Below, piece by piece: positions 41,788 to 50,258 of a stretch of DNA of 64,000 nucleotides. How positions within the stretch are numbered: position 1 is the stretch's first letter; the number at the start of each line of letters is the position of its first letter. The stretch is from a virus, in IMG/VR virus record IMGVR_UViG_3300036944_001324, positions 207,655 to 271,654 of that record; one strand, written 5' to 3'. The notes under the pieces are model-generated. The model was not told the DNA's origin. It did not search any database and saw only the letters and a list, made by a program, of their open reading frames with translations. Position numbers and translations under genes: made by a program.

Positions 41788-42747
41788 ATGGAAAACATCA
41801 ACTTCCCCGCTCTTCGTTCTTTTCTGCTAGCTCTCATCGAGTTGACGTTTTTGCCTTCCAAACGTACAGACTTGATTTTTGAAGCACGCCGGATGCGTGA
41901 AATGCTCGGTGACATGATCAACAAGCTGACGCCACAACCCACACAACAAGAGCTGGACAAACGCATCGATGCATTGCGTAAAGTCGCTAAAGACTCATCG
42001 CATTACAGTACCGACGGAAACCTGGTACTGAAAATCATGTTGGTCACCGAAACCGGCATTACGGTGCGTGCTAACCCAGTTAGCACAGAACAGACCATCG
42101 ACTACAAAGACATGGACATCGCAACTACCAAGTTCTACAAGACCAACATGGTGGAAGTAACGTTCAACGACATGACCATCCAACCTAACCAGGAAGGTCC
42201 TTCAGCGATTGATCAATTGCGCGGACTTGCTGAAACGCAGTTCGATCCTGTCCAAGCCAGGAAAGTTGAGTTGCCTCAGGCATGCGAACTTCTCACAGAC
42301 AAAAAGCTAGCCATGCTCGACCAGTTGTCTGCTACCGTGTCGGACTCGAAATTAATCTCGCTGGTAGAAGAGACCACAGACCAAACAAAGATGGTGGACG
42401 TCGCTAGCCTCGCTCTTTATGTCGACAACGGCCTTGGCGCGCTGTTGAATGCAATTGGTTTGGAAGTTCACATTCCAGTCACTGACGGCCTTTCGTCTGA
42501 ACAACTGCTCGTCACAATTGAAAATGCAATACCAAATCCGGTTGCAGTGTATAACAATCCTGACGCGGTGAAAGTTCGCGCTCGCCTGATACGGCTGTTC
42601 TTGGCTATCAACCCGCTCATCAATTCCGTTAGCAAAAGCAATTCCAAACTCACTTTGTCAGCGTACAGTGAAATGGTCTCTAAGACCCTCGCAGCGCTTG
42701 CTGGGTTGCGCAAGGAACTCGTGACCGAGTACAACAACAAAACGTAA
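41788..42747 (+). CDS. hypothetical protein, possible family B member (319 aa)
   Basis: AAGGAA precedes the ATG. Helical start, a beta-rich stretch near residues 75-130 (NLVLKIMLVTETGITVRANP, MVEVTFNDM) like the family core, then a long helical region. Function unknown. Confidence 0.6.
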   Translation: MENINFPALRSFLLALIELTFLPSKRTDLIFEARRMREMLGDMINKLTPQPTQQELDKRIDALRKVAKDSSHYSTDGNLVLKIMLVTETGITVRANPVSTEQTIDYKDMDIATTKFYKTNMVEVTFNDMTIQPNQEGPSAIDQLRGLAETQFDPVQARKVELPQACELLTDKKLAMLDQLSATVSDSKLISLVEETTDQTKMVDVASLALYVDNGLGALLNAIGLEVHIPVTDGLSSEQLLVTIENAIPNPVAVYNNPDAVKVRARLIRLFLAINPLINSVSKSNSKLTLSAYSEMVSKTLAALAGLRKELVTEYNNKT

Positions 42748-42764
42748 ATCAACAAGACGGCATA

Positions 42765-42790
42765 ACGGAGAGGGGTTGCACCCTCTCCGT
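42765..42790 (+). terminator. hairpin terminator with GGCATA flank
   Basis: A ten-base stem, ACGGAGAGGG/CCCTCTCCGT, with loop GTTGCA. CGGCATA precedes it and TTCTATGCATGATTTATTTTTTT follows. Confidence 0.9.
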
Positions 42791-42815
42791 TTCTATGCAT
42801 GATTTATTTTTTTAT

Positions 42816-42835
42816 GATGATATATAATGACTAGG
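42816..42835 (+). promoter_or_regulatory. candidate phage promoter, ATATAT class
   Basis: GATGATATATAATGACTAGG directly follows the terminator and T-run. It matches the shared pattern. The next gene begins 98 bases on. Confidence 0.6.
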
Positions 42836-42933
42836 TAAGAGACCAAGATCGCATGGCGTTTCTTGGTCATTTATGGCGGTTGTTTAAACACTACTACTAT
42901 CATAGTAGACCATTTAGTAAAGAGATTCAGATC

Positions 42934-43323
42934 ATGAACACATCCACTCGTAACCTACTTCTGAGCGATGCCCAGCGTGAGATCATGCGACCCATGTCGC
43001 TCAGCATCAGCCAGGCGCTGCTTGTTGGTCAGTTGTACGGTACTGCTGCTTGCCTCTTCTGGCAGGCAGTTGACGTCGTCATTCTTGAACGTGATGAAGA
43101 AGGACCTGTTCCAGAGGGCTGGGAAGACTACTACCAAGACTGCCTTGACTTGGTGGAGAGCTACAAGATCCTCAACATCCCTCAACTTGAGATCGTCTGG
43201 AAGATGCTTCTGCGCGCGCGCGGTATGAGTGGCCCTGATTTGGTCGTCATGCTCTCTACGCTGGAATTGCACCATTCCGCCCAGCGAACCCGTCAAAACG
43301 CTGGGCAGTTTACCCAAGGGTAA
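42934..43323 (+). CDS. hypothetical helical protein, 129 aa
   Basis: The start was chosen at MNTSTRN; a longer in-frame form would begin inside the leader. All-helical, with a small hydrophobic stretch (ALLVGQLYGTAACLFW). GC-richer third positions than neighbours. It lies behind a promoter-like site. No family is recognised. Confidence 0.7.
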   Translation: MNTSTRNLLLSDAQREIMRPMSLSISQALLVGQLYGTAACLFWQAVDVVILERDEEGPVPEGWEDYYQDCLDLVESYKILNIPQLEIVWKMLLRARGMSGPDLVVMLSTLELHHSAQRTRQNAGQFTQG

Positions 43324-43406
43324 ACCACTTCACTAAACAAGTCGTTAGAGACAATCTAAGTCTCAACGATAACACAACACACTTACACTTTTCAATAGGT
43401 CTAAAA

Positions 43407-44171
43407 ATGAAATCGATTCGTTTTCTTTTGATCGCAGTTGTTGCTTTGCTGGTCGCTTGCGATGGTGGTTCTTTGTACAACGTACCATCCCTGAACAACT
43501 TCGACTTCAAGTACATGTCGGAATTCGCACAACCCTACAGCGCACTTGACAACGGTAAGCCACTGATTCTGCACAGTCGGTTTATTTGGACCGGTGAGCA
43601 CGGTGAAATCATGCCTGAAGAGCAGCATGCCGTACTTGCTTTCACGCAGCAAGCTGCTAGTGGTTGGAAGAACAACTACGGTGAGACGCTCTGGAGCCAC
43701 GGGGCGGGTGCTTTCGTGGGTGAACAAGGTCTGGAGATGGAACTGTGGTTTCGTGAGGACAAGAACGGTAACGGCTTCGAAGATGATGCCGCTAACGCCT
43801 ACGTGTGGAACCAACGTGAAGGCCGCTGTGCTCGCGATGTTGCTGGCGAACTCAAGGACGGTGTGAGATGCCTTGATGACAAAAGCAATCCAGACGGTTT
43901 TATCACCAGCGCTCCTGACTTTGTCCTGCGAAAAGGCGTGCCTTACATTCTGCGCATCGAACTGCAACCCGGTAACAACGGTCGCATGTCCTTGACTGCC
44001 GAGTTGTACACGTCTTCTCCCATGGGTGGTTTCGATTTGGTGCAGCGTGGTCTGGTGTGGTTTAACCGCGCCGATCATTTCCCAGTCCCTCAACAAAACC
44101 TGTCAGCCTCTGTAGCCAGAACCCCTGGTGAAGTTGGTGAATCAGTCGTTGAATTCATGATGTTCAACTAA
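43407..44171 (+). CDS. predicted lipoprotein, 254 aa
   Basis: The signal FLLIAVVALLVACDGG ends in a lipobox with Cys18. Asp at the next position (CD) would favour inner-membrane retention if the host uses the enterobacterial +2 rule. The mature protein is beta-rich with an acidic EF-hand-like loop, REDKNGNGFEDDA (about 115-127), which could bind calcium. No family is recognised. The third lipoprotein in the window. Confidence 0.75.
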   Translation: MKSIRFLLIAVVALLVACDGGSLYNVPSLNNFDFKYMSEFAQPYSALDNGKPLILHSRFIWTGEHGEIMPEEQHAVLAFTQQAASGWKNNYGETLWSHGAGAFVGEQGLEMELWFREDKNGNGFEDDAANAYVWNQREGRCARDVAGELKDGVRCLDDKSNPDGFITSAPDFVLRKGVPYILRIELQPGNNGRMSLTAELYTSSPMGGFDLVQRGLVWFNRADHFPVPQQNLSASVARTPGEVGESVVEFMMFN

Positions 44172-44185
44172 TTGGTAAAAAGAAA

Positions 44186-44584
44186 ATGTCTATCAAACCA
44201 GTCACGTTGCCAGAGCTTTTGTTGGTTCCGGTCGGCATTTACCACATCACCACCCCTGTGAAGTTTCTCTGGTTTTTTACCAGAGTGATTGATCAAGGGT
44301 GGGTTGATGTGAGAGTTGATGAAAGTGGAGAACGGGGTTTTCTGTGGACATCAAACAAAGACTACCATTGGCGGTTCGGTAATGAACCGGCCAAGAGCAT
44401 CACCATCAAAACCAATGGAAGAGTAGTCTGCTACATGGAAAGTGCGATCTCCATGTGGATTAAATGGGGATATGGAAAAGGTGGTGAAGAGGAACTAAAA
44501 CGAGCCAACCATTTCGCACAGTGGCTGGCTTATCACCTTACAAAGAAAGCCAAAGATGATACAGGGAAATACGAAGATAATTGA
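44186..44584 (+). CDS. hypothetical protein, 132 aa
   Basis: Aromatic-rich, beta-type middle (GFLWTSNKDYHWRFGNEP) and a basic C-terminal helix. Its stop shares bases with a possible TTG start (44581) and lies inside the 44556 frame. No family is recognised. Confidence 0.65.
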   Translation: MSIKPVTLPELLLVPVGIYHITTPVKFLWFFTRVIDQGWVDVRVDESGERGFLWTSNKDYHWRFGNEPAKSITIKTNGRVVCYMESAISMWIKWGYGKGGEEELKRANHFAQWLAYHLTKKAKDDTGKYEDN

Positions 44585-45014
44585 TAACATCCTGGAATTC
44601 AAAGACTGCCCCGTTCTTTGCGTTGTTGACAGCATACCTGGTGATTTCCCTAATCGCCAGCGTGTTGAATTATCACCAGCTGAGAGACCACTTGTGTTGG
44701 CCGGTGCTTACAACAGCAACTTCCCTCCTGGTGGGGTACTACCTGATCACCGGGTTGTGTCTACGACTTTTGTAGACACGATAACGGGTGTCATCACGAT
44801 CCCGGCCGACGCTGGTACAGAGATGAGGGCGAGTATTCACATGGGGCCTAACGAGGTCGTCATGAACTACATCAACGTTGATGGTGAAAAGATCGCTCTT
44901 GTACAGCGTCATTTCACCGGTGAGTCTTTTCCCGTTATAGGCCGCAAGTCCAAGCGAAAAGATACACCTGCTCAACAAAACTACCTCAACTTGCGTAAGG
45001 GTTGGAATCGGTGA
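44556..45014 (+). CDS. hypothetical protein, up to 152 aa
   Basis: The C-terminal half (from about residue 68) looks real: VSTTFVDTITGVITIPADAG and AQQNYLNLRKGWNR resemble the start and end of the next gene's product (NVSTTNFDVSTGG, SNQAYLQLRNRRGR). The N-terminal half competes with a membrane-protein frame at 44581-44775. The true start may therefore be the GTG at 44757, giving an 85-residue protein. Confidence 0.6.
   Translation: MIQGNTKIIDNILEFKDCPVLCVVDSIPGDFPNRQRVELSPAERPLVLAGAYNSNFPPGGVLPDHRVVSTTFVDTITGVITIPADAGTEMRASIHMGPNEVVMNYINVDGEKIALVQRHFTGESFPVIGRKSKRKDTPAQQNYLNLRKGWNR
44581..44775 (+). CDS. possible two-helix membrane protein, 64 aa
   Basis: TTG start sharing bases with the previous stop (TTGA). 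The product has two clean hydrophobic helices (APFFALLTAYLVISLIASVL and PVLTTATSLLVGYYLITGL) joined by a polar loop. It overlaps the 44556 frame completely, so only one of the two can be right in this stretch. I slightly favour this one on composition. Confidence 0.5.
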   Translation: MITSWNSKTAPFFALLTAYLVISLIASVLNYHQLRDHLCWPVLTTATSLLVGYYLITGLCLRLL

Positions 45015-45217
45015 ATGTCTCAACTACAAATTTTGATGTTTCGACTGGCGGGGTCTACGTCAGTACTGCTGTAGTTACCATCAGTGACAAAAGCTTGGCA
45101 TCAGTCACTAACTACACCCCACCCCCTGAAAGCATTGTCAAAGCTGAGCTGCGTGAAAAACGCAGGCTTCTGAGCAATCAGGCATACCTTCAACTGCGTA
45201 ACCGGCGTGGCCGGTGA
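45011..45217 (+). CDS. hypothetical small protein, 68 aa
   Basis: GTG start overlapping the previous stop, behind AAGGG. Similar in ends to the preceding product, so the two are probably duplicates: Ser/Thr/Val-rich N-terminus, Pro-rich hinge (NYTPPPES), basic C-terminus (QLRNRRGR). Confidence 0.6.
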   Translation: MNVSTTNFDVSTGGVYVSTAVVTISDKSLASVTNYTPPPESIVKAELREKRRLLSNQAYLQLRNRRGR

Positions 45218-45228
45218 TAGGAATAAAC

Positions 45229-45549
45229 ATGGAAAACGAAGACGATGTTGGACTATCTCAACCACCGCGTGTCATGATTGTCGATGGCGGCTCTCGTCAT
45301 CGTTCAACCATGGATGATCTCACCCGTGCTTTGAGGGATAGTGAAAATGGTATTACCATAGTCACGGGGTCGGACACTGATAGAAGAACTCTCAGCGATG
45401 GTTTGCGTAGGTCTTTGACTCGTTCTATCTTGCTGACTGGGCTGCATGTAACGGCTACTGTCATGGCAAGCACCGGAAACAAGGTCTTATCTGACCAGGG
45501 CAACAAGCCGTACTACCGGCAATTTGAGAAGAAGGGACGAAAGAAATGA
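45229..45549 (+). CDS. hypothetical protein, 106 aa
   Basis: TAGGAAT precedes the ATG. Polar, Arg/Asp-rich (VTGSDTDRRTLSDGLRRS) with a basic tail (QFEKKGRKK). The stop overlaps the next start (ATGA). No family is recognised. Confidence 0.6.
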   Translation: MENEDDVGLSQPPRVMIVDGGSRHRSTMDDLTRALRDSENGITIVTGSDTDRRTLSDGLRRSLTRSILLTGLHVTATVMASTGNKVLSDQGNKPYYRQFEKKGRKK

Positions 45550-45974
45550 ACATCACGTTCACCGCCACGACTCAGAGTTCGGAAGTAAGCCTGGCTTTGG
45601 CTAAGTTGATTACCAATTCTCCTGAAAAGACACTGGATGAGATTATCTCGGATCTGATCCTTGGCGCTGCTTCCACTGTCAAACGCGTTCCAGATAAAGA
45701 CGAGCTGTTGCCAGATGTGATCGCGGTCACCGAGTTCATATTGGAAAACATCAGACCGACCAACAACACTCGTATTGATGACTGGGTCGACACCTGTTAC
45801 AAACGCGGTGTTGTTACCAAGAATTACAAAGACGATAGCTTTTCGATGAGACGCCTCGTTGAATGGATCATAGACGAACTCGCAATTCGAACAAATGGTC
45901 TCATTACCAAAAACGATGTATTTGCTTCAAAAGGCTACGTCACAGTGAGCTACAAGTACAAACCAGGAAAATAG
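45546..45974 (+). CDS. hypothetical protein, 142 aa
   Basis: Coupled by ATGA. Helical, with a Lys/Tyr-rich C-terminus (GYVTVSYKYKPGK). No family is recognised. Confidence 0.65.
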   Translation: MNITFTATTQSSEVSLALAKLITNSPEKTLDEIISDLILGAASTVKRVPDKDELLPDVIAVTEFILENIRPTNNTRIDDWVDTCYKRGVVTKNYKDDSFSMRRLVEWIIDELAIRTNGLITKNDVFASKGYVTVSYKYKPGK

Positions 45975-45982
45975 TCACTACT

Positions 45983-46771
45983 ATGCCCAATAAATCCAAT
46001 CCGCCCAGACGCAAGATCAAAAAAGCCACCCGTCACATGGCCTACCTCTCTGGTTTGCCATTGAACAGCTGGCGTCAAGCCCTCAAGTCGAAAGCAGCGT
46101 TGCGTAACATCGACAAGATGCTTAAAGCGAATGCTTTCTATCCGGTCGGGATCGAGGGTACCTCCAGAGATCTACCGATGACGATGACTCTCGAAGTTCA
46201 ATACGAAGGACCCGTCGAGAATGCAACGAAGCCTGTTGCTTATTCCGGTCTCGTGAATTTGGATGATGTTCCACGCATGAAACCGATGACCCCGGAAAAG
46301 TTCCGGGAAATGTTCGGCAGCCTGAAGGCCATACTCGCAAACGCCCCTACCGGGATCATAGGTCTTGATCAACCCAAGCAAGATCTTCCGGATTACGATA
46401 ACGACGAGTTCAAAACCCCCAAAGAAGAGGATCTCAAAGAACTGATGAAACGTACCAGCGAATTTGCAAAAAAGCATCAGATTTCAACGATCCTCACAAC
46501 ACCAGGTCGTCGTGATGAATCCATATCGCGATTCCTTACCGATTGGATTTCTGCTGGGGTGACCCACAATCCTGAGCTCCTTTTCAACGATCGCCCTTTA
46601 ATTGTTCAACAGACGAAGAAACGCGCTGAAGGACCGATGGTATTTGGCGATCCACAGTACATCTACCAAATTCCTACCTCACTGAAAGATCTCACTGATG
46701 AACAACCAGGACCAACTGAACCACCTCCAGGAATTGATCCAGTTCCTGGAGATCCAGAACAAGGGACTTAG
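45983..46771 (+). CDS. hypothetical protein with Pro-rich tail (262 aa)
   Basis: A basic start (PNKSNPPRRKIKKATRHM) that resembles the N-terminus of the product at 47082 (TPTRKNIKRMTRRL, then A..-F..-SKA-LRN), suggesting a shared module. The last 25 residues are Pro/Gly-rich and overlap the next gene for 74 bases in another frame, so this tail is shaped by the overlap. Function unknown. Confidence 0.65.
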   Translation: MPNKSNPPRRKIKKATRHMAYLSGLPLNSWRQALKSKAALRNIDKMLKANAFYPVGIEGTSRDLPMTMTLEVQYEGPVENATKPVAYSGLVNLDDVPRMKPMTPEKFREMFGSLKAILANAPTGIIGLDQPKQDLPDYDNDEFKTPKEEDLKELMKRTSEFAKKHQISTILTTPGRRDESISRFLTDWISAGVTHNPELLFNDRPLIVQQTKKRAEGPMVFGDPQYIYQIPTSLKDLTDEQPGPTEPPPGIDPVPGDPEQGT

Positions 46772-47081
46772 TCACTGGGCGAAGCATCGCAACACGGCGT
46801 GGTTGACAACAACCATCGATCGTCTGAAAGCACACGCTCACTCAACTGTTGGTGTTGAACCTCTGAAATCCACCATCGCATTTCAGAACGAGTTTCGTTC
46901 TTTCTTGGTCACGTGGTTAAAGCGTGTCCAGGCTAACACTTCGAAACAGACCAATGCTGGTCTGGATAACGAAGTTCACAACCAGCAAAAAATCATCGCT
47001 GGTGTCTATCTGCGTCAGCTCATCCGCGTCCACAAAGAGCTCATCGAAGCCTTAGACAACAAACCACAGAAAGAGAACTAA
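46698..47081 (+). CDS. hypothetical helical protein, 127 aa
   Basis: Begins 74 bases inside the preceding gene. Its overlap part is a good amphipathic helix (LNHLQELIQFLEIQ). All-helical throughout, ending in a Lys-rich tail. No family is recognised. The stop is directly followed by the next ATG. Confidence 0.65.
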   Translation: MNNQDQLNHLQELIQFLEIQNKGLSHWAKHRNTAWLTTTIDRLKAHAHSTVGVEPLKSTIAFQNEFRSFLVTWLKRVQANTSKQTNAGLDNEVHNQQKIIAGVYLRQLIRVHKELIEALDNKPQKEN

Positions 47082-47435
47082 ATGCGCAAAATTACTCCGA
47101 CACGCAAGAACATCAAACGCATGACGCGTCGTCTGGCTGGTCGAGCACACATCCAAATCAGTGCAGCCCGGCAAGTCTTTCGTTCTAAAGCAACCCTTCT
47201 GCGCAATTTGGAGCTCGTTCGTGACGCTTGGAAGATCTGTCCAGAAGACGGCACCAACAAGGACCAACCCCACGAACGACTGTCGGTTGGGAACGACGTG
47301 TATGTCGTCTACCGCTACGGTGAACCTGTCTTCACTTGGACGGAAGCCCACTCTATCGGTCGCTTTGGCGACATTAAACAATGGGCTGGCGCGCTGCTGG
47401 AAACCCAAATTGACCCAACTCACCGACTCAACTGA
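47082..47435 (+). CDS. hypothetical basic protein, 117 aa
   Basis: The N-terminus (RKITPTRKNIKRMTRRLAG, then ARQVFRSKATLLRNLE) is shared in outline with the 45983 product (KIKKATRHMAYLSG, WRQALKSKAALRNID). The C-terminal part is alpha/beta. Possibly nucleic-acid binding from its charge. Function unknown. Confidence 0.65.
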   Translation: MRKITPTRKNIKRMTRRLAGRAHIQISAARQVFRSKATLLRNLELVRDAWKICPEDGTNKDQPHERLSVGNDVYVVYRYGEPVFTWTEAHSIGRFGDIKQWAGALLETQIDPTHRLN

Positions 47436-47445
47436 AAAGAAAATC

Positions 47446-48525
47446 ATGACCACCAAACGCCTCGCTATCCCCAATACCGCCATCCTCACGAACATCGACG
47501 AAAACGATGGAATCGACGTGATGCGTCTCTGCTTTGAAGATCCAGAGAAGGACATGAAGGTCATCTACCACAAAGACTGCTTGGACGGCACGGTTGCCTC
47601 TCTTGTAGCTTGGCTGATGAGCGAAAGCAAATGCGATGTGTTACCTATGTCGTACCAAGACACAGTTCACGATGATCTCCTGAGCGCCGAAAAACTCTAC
47701 GTGATTGTCATGGTGGATTTCTGTCTTCCACCAGACGTTCTCAAAGCGCTGGCCGCTCACGGCCATGACGTGATTGTTATCGATCACCATGGCTCAGCCA
47801 TCGACAAGATCATGGCTATCCCGAAGGAAGAGACCAATTTCTGGTACTTCCTGGCTTCCGATAACTTGGCGATGACGAACGAGCAAAAGCAGTCTGGCGG
47901 CAGTCTCGCTTTAAAGTTCTTCCAATACATCAATGTCTACAACAGTGCGATGTGTAAAGACGGTGGGTTGGAGCGGCTCGTATCACTGGCGCGTGAGCAC
48001 GATCTGTGGCTGCATGGCGGCGATCCTTCTACCGACGCCATGGCGCTGGCTTACTGGCATAAGAACAAGTGCTTCGAAGACTTGCAACAGATCTGGCACG
48101 ATACCAACCTCACGGTAGAAGCCGTCGACGAACTGGTGGCCGAAGGTCGTGTGCATTTGGACAAAGCGGTCTCTGAAATCAACGAAGTGATCAAATGTGG
48201 TTGCTTGGTTGAAATCAACGGTAACCGGGCATGGTTGTTCTACTGCGAACGTGCTTACACCTCGCTGGCCGGCTCGATTGTCAATCGAATTTACGATATC
48301 GCTATCTCCTTCTACAAGGAAGGCGACAAGTTCAAGATGAGCATCCGCACCGCCGACGGTTCTTTTGCGGACGCGAGTAAGCTCGCCGCCGTCTACGGTG
48401 GAGGCGGGCATAAGCACGCTGCGGGTTTCTACACGGATGTCTATCCCGCTGTGCTCCTCAAGCGTTCACCACCCCCACCTGTTGCTTTGGCACCTAATGT
48501 GGTAATCAACCCCAACCAAGCCTAA
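47446..48525 (+). CDS. DHH/DHHA1 phosphoesterase
   Basis: A 359-residue protein. KVIYHKDCLDGTVASLVAW (Asp in DCLDG), VMVDFCLP, and VIDHHGS with Asp113-His114-His115 are the metal-binding motifs I-III of the DHH family. VYGGGGHKHAAGF (about 317-328) is the DHHA1 substrate-binding motif. The family includes oligoribonucleases (NrnA-type), cyclic-dinucleotide phosphodiesterases and RecJ; the short length and domain order fit an NrnA/GdpP-like enzyme better than RecJ. It could recycle short RNA or degrade signalling dinucleotides. Confidence 0.88.
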   Translation: MTTKRLAIPNTAILTNIDENDGIDVMRLCFEDPEKDMKVIYHKDCLDGTVASLVAWLMSESKCDVLPMSYQDTVHDDLLSAEKLYVIVMVDFCLPPDVLKALAAHGHDVIVIDHHGSAIDKIMAIPKEETNFWYFLASDNLAMTNEQKQSGGSLALKFFQYINVYNSAMCKDGGLERLVSLAREHDLWLHGGDPSTDAMALAYWHKNKCFEDLQQIWHDTNLTVEAVDELVAEGRVHLDKAVSEINEVIKCGCLVEINGNRAWLFYCERAYTSLAGSIVNRIYDIAISFYKEGDKFKMSIRTADGSFADASKLAAVYGGGGHKHAAGFYTDVYPAVLLKRSPPPPVALAPNVVINPNQA

Positions 48526-48534
48526 ACGGCATAA

Positions 48535-48558
48535 ACGAGGGGCAGTGAAGTCCCTCGT
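48535..48558 (+). terminator. hairpin terminator with GGCATA flank
   Basis: A seven-base stem, ACGAGGG/CCCTCGT, with a ten-base loop, followed by ATTTTTAG. CGGCATAA precedes it. Confidence 0.8.
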
Positions 48559-48576
48559 ATTTTTAGAAAGAAAATC

Positions 48577-49182
48577 ATGGGTCACACCACTGGTATTTTG
48601 TTTGACTTGACCTTCAAGTCTGACACCCCTGAAACGATACTGGACGTGTTCCGGCATCTCGTATTCTGTCCGGAATACCTAGGCAGCTATAATTACATCA
48701 GCGAATCACAACGCGCCTTCAACCAACTACTCATGCGTTGTCCTGAGACTGTGGTTGGTCCGTTGTTCCATCCAGAGACTAAACTCAACGAGAAACTGTT
48801 GATTTTCACGACCTGTCTGAATCACAACATCAATGGTTGGAACGGTCGGGACTTCAACGAGGAAACACGTCGCTTTCGCTCGGCCGGCGATTGCAAGCTC
48901 CAGGAATACGGTGACATCGTCGACATCCTTGACGTGTTTACCCCGTACCTCGTCCTGAAGGACACCGGCACGATCTGTGCCAGGTCGCTACACGAACACG
49001 ACTCACAAGAAACAGTCTATTGGTTTGACCATATTGGTTTTTGTGCTAGTGGAGGCTACCGGTATGACAGTCGTGACAAGAACTACCCCAATCGAGAAAA
49101 GCGACCAGATCGCTGGATTCTCGACGGCCCTTTCCAACCACCCATGGACTTCCTCGTCTTGCAGCGGGCAGGTCTGAATTAG
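48577..49182 (+). CDS. hypothetical protein, 201 aa
   Basis: Soluble alpha/beta protein (GHTTGILFDLTFKSDTPE). It contains several Cys and His (HLVFCPEYLG, FTTCLNHNINGW, HIGFCASGGYR) but no recognised motif. First gene of the 48.6-53.9 kb run. Confidence 0.7.
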   Translation: MGHTTGILFDLTFKSDTPETILDVFRHLVFCPEYLGSYNYISESQRAFNQLLMRCPETVVGPLFHPETKLNEKLLIFTTCLNHNINGWNGRDFNEETRRFRSAGDCKLQEYGDIVDILDVFTPYLVLKDTGTICARSLHEHDSQETVYWFDHIGFCASGGYRYDSRDKNYPNREKRPDRWILDGPFQPPMDFLVLQRAGLN

Positions 49183-49193
49183 GGAACAACGAA

Positions 49194-49760
49194 ATGACTA
49201 AGAAACCAGTTATCGAATTTCAAAAACTCTCCCCAGGAATTTACAAGATATTGTCACAGCCTGGGTTTAGTGGCGCTATCATGGATTGGGGTGGTGCTTC
49301 AGCAGCGCAATTGCCTCAGAAGTTCATGCCGATCGTTCGTACTTCCCTGCCAGCTACCTTTAAGTTTGAGCTGGTAGAGGACGGTGTTCTCTACAAACAC
49401 GTCCTGGTAACACAACAGAATGTACCTGGTTGGGACGATATCCCCCAAAAACCAAAGCTGTTCTTCCACACCTATCCAGACGCGCTCGCTTACGTTAGTC
49501 GAATCAACAATCCGCTGGTTCAGGACCTCTTGACTAATCCGGTGTTGTTGGATCAAGCCGCTGGGTTTATCGATAGCTGCGCGCCCGGTACAGACATCGC
49601 CAAGGAACTGCGCGCTGTAGCAAGAGCTCTGCATGACGGCAAGCCTTACGCAATCTGCTCTAATGATGATTGCGTTTGGTCTGATCACGTCGATGTTCAG
49701 GAGATTGTCGATTACACCGACTGTCCTAAATGCGGGAAACTCGCCGACATCAAACGTTAA
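49194..49760 (+). CDS. family C protein with C-terminal zinc ribbon
   Basis: A 188-residue protein. The N-terminal 60 residues (GIYKILSQPGFSGAIMDWGG ... LPATFKFEL) carry the repeated module found in the next genes: Y-x-(I/V) strand, G-(F/V)-x-x-A, W, then a P-(A/T)-x-x-x-F strand. The C-terminus has CSNDDC and CPKCG, a zinc-ribbon arrangement. Function unknown; nucleic-acid or protein binding through the ribbon is possible. Confidence 0.7.
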   Translation: MTKKPVIEFQKLSPGIYKILSQPGFSGAIMDWGGASAAQLPQKFMPIVRTSLPATFKFELVEDGVLYKHVLVTQQNVPGWDDIPQKPKLFFHTYPDALAYVSRINNPLVQDLLTNPVLLDQAAGFIDSCAPGTDIAKELRAVARALHDGKPYAICSNDDCVWSDHVDVQEIVDYTDCPKCGKLADIKR

Positions 49761-49785
49761 CACCGTACAAAAGAAAGAGGGAAGC

Positions 49786-50256
49786 ATGACAACACTCGTC
49801 CTGAAATTGATGGCCACTGATGAAGCGCCATTCAGCAAAGAAAAACGTGACGCTGAATTCAAGCTGATCAAGACCGCGCTCAGCGAGATGGTGCACGGGC
49901 GCGGCACCTTCCAACACGTCCAGATCATCGCCAACGCGCTGAACTACGTCCACTGCTTCAATGCCCACGGCCTCATCGGTGAGGACATTGAGGAAACCCA
50001 TGGTGCAGCGGCCAAAGCCTTGGCAGAAGTGACCAAGAAGTTCCCCTACACCATCACCTGGGATCAATACGAAAAGATCCAAGTGGTGATGGGTTACTGG
50101 TCTGACATCCTGGAAGCCGCTACAGAAAACCTCGTGCGCAGCATCCAGCACGAAGTAGAAACAACCAGCGAAGCGGCTCAAGCTCGGCGCAGTGTCGAAC
50201 GTTTGCGTGGCTCTCGTCGTTCTCACCGTAAACCAAAAAAGAAAGCGAAGAAGTAA
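49786..50256 (+). CDS. hypothetical protein with histone-like tail, 156 aa
   Basis: AGAGGGAAG precedes the ATG. A helical body of 130 residues and a very basic C-terminus (RRSVERLRGSRRSHRK then KKKAKK) suggest nucleic-acid binding. No family is recognised. Confidence 0.65.
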   Translation: MTTLVLKLMATDEAPFSKEKRDAEFKLIKTALSEMVHGRGTFQHVQIIANALNYVHCFNAHGLIGEDIEETHGAAAKALAEVTKKFPYTITWDQYEKIQVVMGYWSDILEAATENLVRSIQHEVETTSEAAQARRSVERLRGSRRSHRKPKKKAKK

Positions 50257-50258
50257 TC

